From Paragemmobacter ruber (GTDB lineage: Bacteria > Pseudomonadota > Alphaproteobacteria > Rhodobacterales > Rhodobacteraceae): 64,000 nucleotides of DNA. The notes beneath the pieces were generated by a model. That model was not told where the DNA came from. It saw only the letters and a program-made list of their open reading frames with translations, and searched no databases. The position numbers and the translations under genes are program-made. The stretch is taken from positions 1,426,001 through 1,490,000 of the forward strand of contig NZ_JAAATW010000001.1 in the NCBI RefSeq assembly GCF_009908315.1. Direction: 5' to 3'. Below, in pieces: positions 57,189-64,000 of the stretch; within the stretch, counting starts at the first letter, position 1; each line of letters starts with the position of its first letter.

Positions 57189-58115
57189 ATGACCAACCCC
57201 GTGACCAACCCCACGACCGACCACGTCTCCACCCACGCCGCGGAAGAGGATATCCGCAACGAAAGCATCCTCATCTACGTCAACGGCCGCATCGTCCCGA
57301 AGGCACAGGCGCTGATCTCGGTCTACGATTCGGGCTTCATGCTGGGCGATGGCGTCTGGGAAGGCATCCGCCTTTACGATGGCAAATGGGCCTTCATCAC
57401 CGAACACATGGACAGGTTGTATGAGGCGGCAAAGGCCATCGACCTCGACATCGGCATGACACCGGATCAGATGATTTCCGCCGTGTCAGAGACGCAAAAG
57501 GCCAACGACATGCACTCTGATGCGCATTGCCGCCTGATGGTGACGCGCGGGGTAAAGACCCGCCCCTTTCAGAACCCGCGCCTGTCGCAGCAGGGGCCGA
57601 CCGTCGCCATCATCATGGAGCACAGCCGCCCCAAACTCCCGCGCCCCATCACGCTGGCCACCGTGCCCCACCTGCGCGGCCTGCCCATGACGCAGGACCC
57701 CAAGCTGAACAGCCATTCCAAGCTGAACTGCATCCTCGCCTGCATCGCCGCCCAAAAGGCCGGCGCGGATGAGGCGCTGATGCTCGATGTCCATGGTTTC
57801 GTGAACACCACCAATGCCTGCAACTTCTTCATCGTCCGCAAGGGCGAGGTGTGGACCAGCACGGGCGACTACTGCATGAACGGCATCACCCGGCAAAAGG
57901 TCATCGACCTTTGCCGCGAAAACGGCATCCCCGTCTTTGAACGCAACTTCTCCCTCGTCGATACCTACGGCGCGGATGAGGCGTTTCTCACCGGCACCTT
58001 CGGCGCGCAAACGCCCGTCGGCATGATCGACGGGCGGCAGATCGGCACCGGCCAGATGGGGCCGATGACCGAACGGCTGCGCGGCCTTTACAAGGCGTTG
58101 ATCGCCCGTTCGTAG
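57189..58115 (+). CDS. Class IV (fold-type IV) aminotransferase-like PLP enzyme with altered PLP site
   Basis: The 308-residue protein matches branched-chain/D-amino-acid aminotransferases: [57 protein letters not shown], the PLP lysine K178 in LNSHSKLNC, and [30 protein letters not shown]. The glutamate that normally contacts the PLP ring nitrogen (as in YVTEGAGFNVFVV of BCATs) is replaced by threonine in [10 protein letters not shown]. It may be a non-BCAT relative with other chemistry. AGAGGG precedes the ATG. It is the first of three genes running together. Confidence 0.82.
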   Translation: MTNPVTNPTTDHVSTHAAEEDIRNESILIYVNGRIVPKAQALISVYDSGFMLGDGVWEGIRLYDGKWAFITEHMDRLYEAAKAIDLDIGMTPDQMISAVSETQKANDMHSDAHCRLMVTRGVKTRPFQNPRLSQQGPTVAIIMEHSRPKLPRPITLATVPHLRGLPMTQDPKLNSHSKLNCILACIAAQKAGADEALMLDVHGFVNTTNACNFFIVRKGEVWTSTGDYCMNGITRQKVIDLCRENGIPVFERNFSLVDTYGADEAFLTGTFGAQTPVGMIDGRQIGTGQMGPMTERLRGLYKALIARS

Positions 58116-58159
58116 CGTATGCACGCTTTGCTGCACCACTTTCTGCACAGGGAAATGCC

Positions 58160-58876
58160 ATGAAGATCGCCATGTGGTCCGGCCCCCGGAACCTCTCCAC
58201 CGCCATGATGTATGCCTTCGCGTCGCGCGGTGATTGCGCGGTGATTGATGAGCCGTTCTATGGCGCCTATCTCGCCCGTACCGGCATCCAGCACCCGATG
58301 CGTGATGCGGTGATTGCCGCACAGCCCGGTGATCCGGCACAGGTGGCGGCAGATCTTCTCGGCCCGATCCCCGATGGAAAACCGCTGCACTACCAGAAAC
58401 ACATGACGCTCCACATGATCCCCGGCTTCGACCGGGGCTTCATGCGCGACCTCACCAACGTCTTCCTGATCCGTCACCCCGCCCGCGTTGTGGCCAGCTA
58501 CAGCCAGAAACGCGAAGCGCCGACCCTCGCCGATATCGGCTTTGTCCAGCAGGCCGAACTCTTCGACGAGGTGGCGCAATGGATGGGCCGCGCCCCCATC
58601 GTGATCGACAGCGCCGATATCCGCGCCAACCCGCGGGAATCGCTGGAAAAACTCTGCGCCGCGCTGGGTATCCCCTTCACCGAGAACATGCTGCACTGGC
58701 CCGCCGGCCCCAAACCCCATGATGGCGTCTGGGCCCCCCATTGGTACAACGCCGTCCACGCTTCCACCGGTTTTGGCGATCCCGAAGGCCCCCTTCCCAC
58801 CCTTCCCGCCGACTACGCCCCCCTCGTGGAACAGGCTCTCCCGCATTATCAAAGGCTTGCGCGGTTCAAACTCTGA
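58160..58876 (+). CDS. Sulfotransferase-like P-loop protein
   Basis: The 238-residue protein begins KIAMWSGPRNLSTAMMYAFASRG, a PAPS-binding 5'-loop typical of sulfotransferase-family P-loop folds, and later has FLIRHPARVVASYSQKR like the 3'-phosphate-binding segment. The family is often labelled HAD or branched-chain aminotransferase-like because a similar domain is, as I recall, fused to a class IV aminotransferase in plants. Direct sulfotransferase activity is unproven. It lies 44 bp after the PLP enzyme and 69 bp before the dioxygenase, all in one direction. Confidence 0.75.
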   Translation: MKIAMWSGPRNLSTAMMYAFASRGDCAVIDEPFYGAYLARTGIQHPMRDAVIAAQPGDPAQVAADLLGPIPDGKPLHYQKHMTLHMIPGFDRGFMRDLTNVFLIRHPARVVASYSQKREAPTLADIGFVQQAELFDEVAQWMGRAPIVIDSADIRANPRESLEKLCAALGIPFTENMLHWPAGPKPHDGVWAPHWYNAVHASTGFGDPEGPLPTLPADYAPLVEQALPHYQRLARFKL

Positions 58877-58945
58877 CGCGCGCCCCGCTTGCCCCGGGCC
58901 GCGCGGCAAAGCACACTCCCCCCAACCAGCATCGGGGAGGATGCC

Positions 58946-60139
58946 ATGCTCAACCATTCCACCGCCGCCGCCCGCACCGCGCGCGTCTACCTCAGGGCCG
59001 AGGATTGCAGGTTGGAAGACCTCGCAACCCTCTGCTCCCAAGCTGTATCCCTGGCGGATTACCCCTTCGCAGCGGATGTGCAGAAGAATGTCCTGATCTA
59101 CGATTGCCCCGCCCTCCTGCCCGCGCTGTCAAGCCCCGATGACCGCCGCGCCCTGATGGCCGAATGGGCCGAAGCGATGCTGACAGGCCCCGGTGTTGTG
59201 GTGCTCAAGGGCGCCGAACCCGACCTCGCCATGATCGACGAGGCCAGCGCCATCTTCTGGCGACTGATTGCAGAGCAGAACCGTGCAGGCACCGGCGGCG
59301 GCGACCATTTCGCCAAGCCGGGCGCGAATGACCGGCTTTGGAATTCCTTGGAAAAACATTGCCTTGCGGACCCTGCCAACTTCGCCCGCTACTACGCCAA
59401 CCCATTTCTGGCGGCGATATCCGAGGCATGGCTCGGCCCCCATTACCAGATCACCGCGCAACTCAACGTGGTCAACCCCGGCGGCGCGGCGCAGTCACCG
59501 CATCGCGACTATCACCTCGGCTTTCAATCTGCGGCGCAGATCGAAAGCTATCCCCGCCATGTCCAACTGCTGTCGCCCGTCCTCACGCTTCAGGGTGCCA
59601 TCGCCCATGTCGATGCCACCATCGAAACCGGGCCGACCCAGCTCCTGCCCTTTTCACAGGCCTATGATGCGGGATATCTGGCGATGAACCGCCCCGACTT
59701 CCGCGCCTTCTTCGTTGAAAACCATGTGCAATTGCCGCTCTCCAAGGGCGACATGCTGTTCTTCTCGCCCGCCCTTCTGCATGCCGCAGGCACCAACCGC
59801 AGCGCCGATATCCGCCGCATGGTGAACCTGTTCCAGGTCTCCTCCGCCTATGGCCGCGCGATGGAAACGGTGGATCGCAACCGCATGACCAAGGCGCTCT
59901 ATCCCACCCTCCGCGCCGCGAAACGGGATGGCAGCCTGACCCCCGGCCAGATCGCCCACGCTATCGCCGCCAGTGCCGAAGGCTACAGCTTCCCCACCAA
60001 CCTGGACCGCGACCCGCCCCTCGGCGGCATGGCCCCCAAGACACAGGCCGCGCTGGTGGCCGAGGCACTGGCGGCGGACTGGAACCCGGAAGAACTGAAC
60101 CACGCGCTGGATGAACAGGCCGCAAAAAAGCGCAGTTGA
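58946..60139 (+). CDS. Phytanoyl-CoA dioxygenase (PhyH) family Fe(II)/2-oxoglutarate enzyme
   Basis: The 397-residue protein has the PhyH iron triad: H186-x-D188 in SPHRDYHLGF and distal H279 in LLHAAGTNRS, with a nearby arginine (R285/R290) to hold 2-oxoglutarate. SDxxG-like features are absent. GGGGAGG lies 5 bp before ATG 58946; the preceding ATG at 58941 is out of frame. PhyH enzymes hydroxylate unactivated carbons, often in specialised metabolism (for example ectoine or viridicatin-type pathways). The substrate is not evident. It completes the trio with the PLP enzyme and sulfotransferase-like gene. Confidence 0.85.
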   Translation: MLNHSTAAARTARVYLRAEDCRLEDLATLCSQAVSLADYPFAADVQKNVLIYDCPALLPALSSPDDRRALMAEWAEAMLTGPGVVVLKGAEPDLAMIDEASAIFWRLIAEQNRAGTGGGDHFAKPGANDRLWNSLEKHCLADPANFARYYANPFLAAISEAWLGPHYQITAQLNVVNPGGAAQSPHRDYHLGFQSAAQIESYPRHVQLLSPVLTLQGAIAHVDATIETGPTQLLPFSQAYDAGYLAMNRPDFRAFFVENHVQLPLSKGDMLFFSPALLHAAGTNRSADIRRMVNLFQVSSAYGRAMETVDRNRMTKALYPTLRAAKRDGSLTPGQIAHAIAASAEGYSFPTNLDRDPPLGGMAPKTQAALVAEALAADWNPEELNHALDEQAAKKRS

Positions 60140-60146
60140 AACGAAA

Positions 60147-60168
60147 AGGGCGGGCAAATGCCCGCCCT
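60147..60168 (-). terminator. Terminator between the dioxygenase and argG
   Basis: A 10-bp stem (60147-60156 with 60159-60168) with a minimal AA loop. Read on the minus strand it is followed by TTTTCGTTT, giving a U-rich tract 24 bp after the argG stop. It probably serves argG and may also block read-through from the dioxygenase. Confidence 0.75.
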
Positions 60169-60191
60169 ATCCCAAAGCGTAAAGCGAGGGA

Positions 60192-61415
60192 TCACTTCAC
60201 CCGCGCATTCCGCGTGGCGATCAGCTTCAACCGCAGCGCGTTCAGACGGATGAAGCCTTCGGCATCCTTCTGGTCATAGGCGCCGGCGTCTTCCTCGAAG
60301 GTCACGTGCTTCTCGGAATACAGCGAATGATCCGACCACCGCGCCACCGTCCGGGCCGATCCCTTGTACAGCTTCACCCGTACCGTCCCGGTCACATGTT
60401 CCTGCGTCTTGTCGATCAACGCCTGCAGCGCCTCGCGCTCGGGGCTGAACCAGAAGCCGTTATAGATCAGCTCCGCATAGCGCGGCATGATCGAATCCTT
60501 CAGATGGCCCGATCCGCTGTCCAGCGTGATCTGCTCGATCCCGCGATGCGCCTCCAGCAGGATCGTCCCGCCGGGGGTTTCGTACAGGCCGCGCGACTTC
60601 ATGCCCACGAACCGATTTTCCACCAGATCCAGCAGGCCAACGCCATGCCGCCCGCCCATCTCGTTCAGCCGGGTCAGGATCGTGGCCGGCGACAGCGCCT
60701 CGCCATTGATCGCCACGGCATCGCCGCGCTCAAAGGAAATCTCGACAAACTCTGCCTGATCCGGCGCCTTCTCCACCGGGACCACGCGCTGATACACGAA
60801 CTCCGGCGCTTCCTCGGCGGGGTTCTCCAGCACCTTCCCCTCGGACGACGTATGCAGCAGGTTCGCATCGACCGAGAACGGCGCCTCGCCCCGCTTGTCC
60901 TTGGCGATCGGGATCTGGTTGGCTTCCGCGAATTCCAACAGCTTCGTCCGCGAAGTCAGATCCCACAGCCGCCACGGCGCGATCACCTTGATCGACGGGT
61001 CCAGCGCCGCCACGCCCAGTTCGAACCGCACCTGATCGTTGCCCTTGCCCGTCGCGCCATGCGCCACGGCATCGGCCCCGGTTTCCTGCGCGATCCGCAC
61101 CAGTTCCTTGGAAATCAGCGGCCGCGCGATGGATGTGCCCAGCAGATACAGCCCCTCATACACCGCATTGGCCCGGAACATCGGGAAGACGAAATCGCGC
61201 ACGAACTCCTCGCGCACATCCACGATGTGGATGTTCTCGGCCTTGATCCCCATCAGCAGCGCCTTCTGCCGCGCGGGTTCCAGTTCCTCGCCCTGTCCCA
61301 GATCGGCGGTAAAGGTCACTACCTCGCAGCCATATTCCGTCTGCAGCCATTTCAGGATGATCGACGTGTCCAGACCGCCCGAATAGGCAAGGACAACTTT
61401 CTTCGGCTTGAACAT
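60192..61415 (-). CDS. argG: Argininosuccinate synthase
   Basis: The 407-residue enzyme has the PP-loop [16 protein letters not shown], the citrulline/aspartate region [15 protein letters not shown] and [12 protein letters not shown], and the C-terminal GNARVK-like ending. It joins citrulline and aspartate with ATP in arginine synthesis. It diverges from ilvA across 195 bp in which I see no other gene. Confidence 0.98.
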   Translation of the reverse strand: MFKPKKVVLAYSGGLDTSIILKWLQTEYGCEVVTFTADLGQGEELEPARQKALLMGIKAENIHIVDVREEFVRDFVFPMFRANAVYEGLYLLGTSIARPLISKELVRIAQETGADAVAHGATGKGNDQVRFELGVAALDPSIKVIAPWRLWDLTSRTKLLEFAEANQIPIAKDKRGEAPFSVDANLLHTSSEGKVLENPAEEAPEFVYQRVVPVEKAPDQAEFVEISFERGDAVAINGEALSPATILTRLNEMGGRHGVGLLDLVENRFVGMKSRGLYETPGGTILLEAHRGIEQITLDSGSGHLKDSIMPRYAELIYNGFWFSPEREALQALIDKTQEHVTGTVRVKLYKGSARTVARWSDHSLYSEKHVTFEEDAGAYDQKDAEGFIRLNALRLKLIATRNARVK

Positions 61416-61610
61416 GGCGGCCCCATCTTACCCAAGGTTCATCGGCGCGCGGTGTAACGGGTAATCCCCTTGCGGGCAAGGGCGGCCCGGTCCATCAGGG
61501 GCGGGCTCCCTGCAGGCCCCGGCATCAGGATGGCACCTTGGCGAAAGCTCGCATAGGCTGCCGCACCACAGGGCCGAAACCAGGGGCCGGAACAAGAGGA
61601 TTGCCATCGC

Positions 61611-62858
61611 ATGTCGGATTTCACGTCCAGCGCCCGGTCCAACGCCGATGCCCTGCGCGCCCTCTTTCCAGAAACGCCCCTGCAGCGCAATGATCACCTG
61701 TCGCAGCGCTATGATGCCGACATCTGGCTGAAACGCGAAGACCTGACCCCCGTGCGCAGCTACAAGCTGCGCGGTGCCTTCACCGCCATGCGCAAGGTGC
61801 TCGACACCACGCCCGACCGGCGCCATTTCGTCTGCGCCAGCGCGGGCAACCATGCGCAGGGGGTGGCCTTTGCCTGCCGCCATTTCGGCGTGCAGGGCAC
61901 CATCTTCATGCCTGTCACCACCCCGCAGCAAAAGATCGACAAGACCCGCACCTTTGGGGGCGATCATGTCCAGATCGTGCTGACCGGCGACTATTTCGAT
62001 CAGACGCTGGCCGCCGCGCAGGCCTTCTGCGCCGAACAGCAGGCCCATTTCCTGTCGCCCTTCGATGATGCCGACGTGATCCTTGGTCAGGCCAGCGTGG
62101 GGGTGGAAATCCTCGATCAGCTGGGCCGCGCGCCCGATCTGGTGATCCTGCCCGTGGGGGGCGGCGGCCTGTCTTCCGGCGTGACCGCCTATCTGCGCGC
62201 CATGTCGCCCGATACCGACTACCGCTTTGTCGAACCGCTGGGCGGGGCAAGCCTGCTTGCCGCCCTGCGCGATGGCACGCCGGTCAAGCTGCCGCGCGTC
62301 AACAGCTTTGTCGACGGGGCCGCCGTGGCGCGGGTGGGCGACCGCACGTTTGCGCACCTCAACTGGGTGCCGGTGGAAAACGTGCTGCTTGCCCCCGAAG
62401 ACCGCATCTGCGTGACCATGCTAGAGATGCTGAATGTCGAAGGCATCGTTCTGGAACCGGCGGGCGCGCTCTCTGTCGATGTGTTGCCCGAACTCGCCGA
62501 TCAAATTCGGGGCAAGACCGTGGTCTGCGTCACCTCTGGCGGGAATTTCGATTTCGAACGCCTGCCCGAGGTGAAGGAACGCGCCCAGCGCTATTCGGGC
62601 GTGAAGAAATACTTCATCCTGCGGATGCCCCAACGCCCCGGCGCGCTGCGCGAATTCCTGGCGATGCTCGGCCCGGATGATGACATCGCCCGCTTCGAAT
62701 ACCTCAAGAAATCCGCGCGCAACTTCGGGTCCGTCCTGATCGGGATCGAAACCCGCAAGCCCGAGAATTTCCGCGATCTTTTCCGCAAACTGGACGATGC
62801 CGCCTTCACCTATCGCGACATCACCAATGATGAAATCCTCGCCGAATTCCTGATCTAG
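61611..62858 (+). CDS. ilvA: Threonine dehydratase (threonine ammonia-lyase)
   Basis: The 415-residue PLP enzyme has SYKLRGAFTAM with the PLP lysine, CASAGNHAQGVAFAC, GQASVGVEILDQLG, PVGGGGLSSGVTAYL, and one C-terminal ACT-like regulatory domain (about 325-415). It deaminates threonine to 2-oxobutyrate for isoleucine synthesis; its enamine product is the classic RidA substrate (a RidA-family gene is at 50.2 kb). Its stop overlaps the convergent Hpt gene stop by four bases. Confidence 0.93.
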   Translation: MSDFTSSARSNADALRALFPETPLQRNDHLSQRYDADIWLKREDLTPVRSYKLRGAFTAMRKVLDTTPDRRHFVCASAGNHAQGVAFACRHFGVQGTIFMPVTTPQQKIDKTRTFGGDHVQIVLTGDYFDQTLAAAQAFCAEQQAHFLSPFDDADVILGQASVGVEILDQLGRAPDLVILPVGGGGLSSGVTAYLRAMSPDTDYRFVEPLGGASLLAALRDGTPVKLPRVNSFVDGAAVARVGDRTFAHLNWVPVENVLLAPEDRICVTMLEMLNVEGIVLEPAGALSVDVLPELADQIRGKTVVCVTSGGNFDFERLPEVKERAQRYSGVKKYFILRMPQRPGALREFLAMLGPDDDIARFEYLKKSARNFGSVLIGIETRKPENFRDLFRKLDDAAFTYRDITNDEILAEFLI

Positions 62859-63169
62859 GCCACGGCCAGCGCATCGCGGCTGCGCAGCCACAACTGCTGC
62901 AGATCCCCCGGCGCGACGGCGGCCCCCGCTTCCGACCGACGGCACAGATCGGCCAGATCATCAAAACCCAGCGTTAGCGCGCTCCCTTTCAGAAAGTGCA
63001 TATCCGCATCCGACAGCCTTCCCTCCTTCTGCGCAGACAGCCGTGCCACCACCTCTTCGCTTTCGCGCAGGAACAACTGCAGCAACTCTTCAAACCCGTC
63101 CTCGCCGATCTCGCCCCGCAGCGCGGCGAGGCGCTCCTTGTTCACCAGCATCACATCACCCACTTCCAC
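62855..63169 (-). CDS. Hpt domain protein (second copy)
   Basis: The 104-residue protein is an Hpt domain with MHFLKGSALTLGFDDLADLCR; the phospho-histidine is the one in MHFLKGSA. It diverges from the receiver-phosphatase gene at the right edge, which is its likely partner. The start is GTG 63169; ATG 63151 is an alternative. Its 3' end overlaps the convergent ilvA end by four bases. Confidence 0.8.
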   Translation of the reverse strand: MEVGDVMLVNKERLAALRGEIGEDGFEELLQLFLRESEEVVARLSAQKEGRLSDADMHFLKGSALTLGFDDLADLCRRSEAGAAVAPGDLQQLWLRSRDALAVA

Positions 63170-63311
63170 AACGCCCCCGCCCTGTCAGATCGCGAAAAAC
63201 GGTCAAGCAAAGGTGAATCCGCCCGGGTTCAGTAGCTAGAATTTTCCGCATTACCGGGATCTTAAGCGTTCTGCGCCACGGTGGGCGGAATGTGTCTGGG
63301 ATGGGGTTTCC

Positions 63312-64000
63312 GTGCAGCGACCGATCACACAGCCGCCATCGGCCCGGCGCGTGCTCGTCACCGATGACAGTGCCGCGCAACGCCAGATGCTGGCGATGCA
63401 GCTTTCCCGCTGGGGCTATGATGTGGCACAGGCCGCCTCCGGGCCGCAGGCGCTCGCCCTCGCGCGGGATGCGCGCTTTGACATCGTCCTCAGCGATTGG
63501 GTGATGCCCGGCATGTCGGGGCCCGACCTCTGCCGCGCCTTCCGGGCGCTTCCGCAGGATTCCTACAGCTATTTCATCCTCATCTCGGCCAAATCCGGCA
63601 CGGCGGCGGTGGCCGATGGTCTTGCAAGCGGGGCGGATGATTTCCTGACCAAACCCATCGACCCGGCCGAATTGCAGGCCCGCCTTCATGCGGGGGAACG
63701 CATCCTGCGGATGGAGTCGGAACTGCGCCACCGCAACCGCGATCTGCAACGCCTCTATGATGCCCTGCAACGCGATCTGGCCGAAGCGCGGCGCCTGCAA
63801 CTGTCGCTGATCCCCGATCCCGTGATCCCGCTGGACGGGGGCGAGGCGGTGTTCCTCATGCAGCCATCCGGCCATGTGGGCGGCGATCTGGTGGGCTGGT
63901 TCCCGCTGGAGGACGGGCGCATCGCCCTCTTCTCGATCGACGTGGCGGGGCATGGCGTCGCTTCCGCGCTGATGGCGGCGCGGCTGGCGGGCCTGCTGTC
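63312..64000 (+). CDS. Receiver domain-PP2C phosphatase (RsbU-like), 3' end outside window
   Basis: The frame is open from GTG 63312 to the window edge (229 codons). It has a receiver (about 1-125) with acidic VTDDS, phospho-acceptor D in LSDWVMPGMSG and K in LTKP, a coiled linker (about 130-165), then the start of a PP2C-type phosphatase domain with PSGHVGGDLVGWF and ALFSIDVAGHGVASALMAARL. Such proteins dephosphorylate anti-sigma-factor antagonists. A purine-rich GGGATGGGG precedes the GTG. It diverges from the Hpt gene. Confidence 0.85.
   Translation, partial: MQRPITQPPSARRVLVTDDSAAQRQMLAMQLSRWGYDVAQAASGPQALALARDARFDIVLSDWVMPGMSGPDLCRAFRALPQDSYSYFILISAKSGTAAVADGLASGADDFLTKPIDPAELQARLHAGERILRMESELRHRNRDLQRLYDALQRDLAEARRLQLSLIPDPVIPLDGGEAVFLMQPSGHVGGDLVGWFPLEDGRIALFSIDVAGHGVASALMAARLAGLL

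Noticed and set aside
61416-61500. Short leader ORF before argG on the minus strand
   Set aside because: About 18 codons with an Arg-rich end, but no ribosome site or terminator/antiterminator structure that would support attenuation.
63156-63953. 265-codon minus-strand frame opposite the receiver-PP2C gene
   Set aside because: The plus strand encodes clear receiver and PP2C motifs; the antisense frame is His/Arg/Gln-rich shadow.

Overview
This 64 kb stretch of GC-rich, tightly packed DNA is chromosomal and comes from an alphaproteobacterium. The best fit is the Rhodobacter/Roseobacter group (Rhodobacteraceae, order Rhodobacterales). The evidence is a complete RegA-SenC-RegB redox module, an H-NS/HvrA-like protein, a TakP-type TRAP transporter, alphaproteobacterial AddAB, a Mic60-hemY-hemD cluster, and the mnmE-mnmG-rsmG-parA-parB block carrying parS-like sites. 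I recognise no insertion sequence, prophage, CRISPR array, tRNA or rRNA. Most of the window is conserved core genome; the RTX protein, the 57-60 kb trio and the signalling genes at both ends look more lineage-specific.

Layout. 0-2.1 kb: phosphorelay genes (hybrid kinase end, Hpt protein, response regulator with a degenerate output domain). 2.5-6.1 kb: TRAP transporter for 2-oxo acids (takQ-takM facing takP across a shared terminator). 6.3-9.7 kb: leftward hemD-mic60-hemY. 9.8-12.5 kb: rightward tsaD-gpsA-yciI-like-EVE. 12.8-14.7 kb: DUF2853 protein and ahcY. 14.8-16.8 kb: HD phosphohydrolase, a 50-codon small ORF, a LysR regulator and an H-NS-like gene. 16.9-19.6 kb: regA, senC and divergent regB. 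19.8-29.8 kb: a long rightward run, PAS protein-tsaE-amgK-murU-addB-addA-trxA, with four-base stop/start overlaps at most junctions. 29.8-31.7 kb: a secreted RTX protein on the opposite strand. 31.8-34.9 kb: hslV-hslU and a lipoprotein hydrolase.

34.9-41.2 kb: two leftward operons (tim44-like-mltA-smr and maf-aroE-coaE-dnaQ) separated by rightward fxsA and secB. 41.15-41.58 kb is the longest gene-free gap. It holds DnaA-box-like 9-mers and AT-rich patches between the divergent maf and hemJ genes, and I propose it as the origin of replication. 41.6-49.0 kb: hemJ-rho-mnmE-mnmG-rsmG-parA-parB, with two near-perfect parS sites, one spanning the mnmG start and one inside rsmG. 49.0-51.9 kb: leftward rph-rdgB-ridA and hemW. 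52-53.6 kb: hrcA-grpE behind a strong promoter. 53.7-57.0 kb: mutS and exported msrA. 57.2-60.1 kb: an uncharacterised trio (fold-type IV PLP enzyme, sulfotransferase-like P-loop protein, PhyH-family dioxygenase). 60.2-62.9 kb: argG and ilvA. 62.9-64.0 kb: a second Hpt protein and a receiver-phosphatase cut by the window edge.

The two points most worth following are the replication/segregation locus (candidate oriC, parS sites embedded in genes, parAB) and the 57-60 kb trio. In the trio, the PLP enzyme lacks the glutamate that normally contacts the pyridine nitrogen, so its chemistry may differ from ordinary class IV aminotransferases. All functional statements come from reading motifs and gene order; no database search was run.
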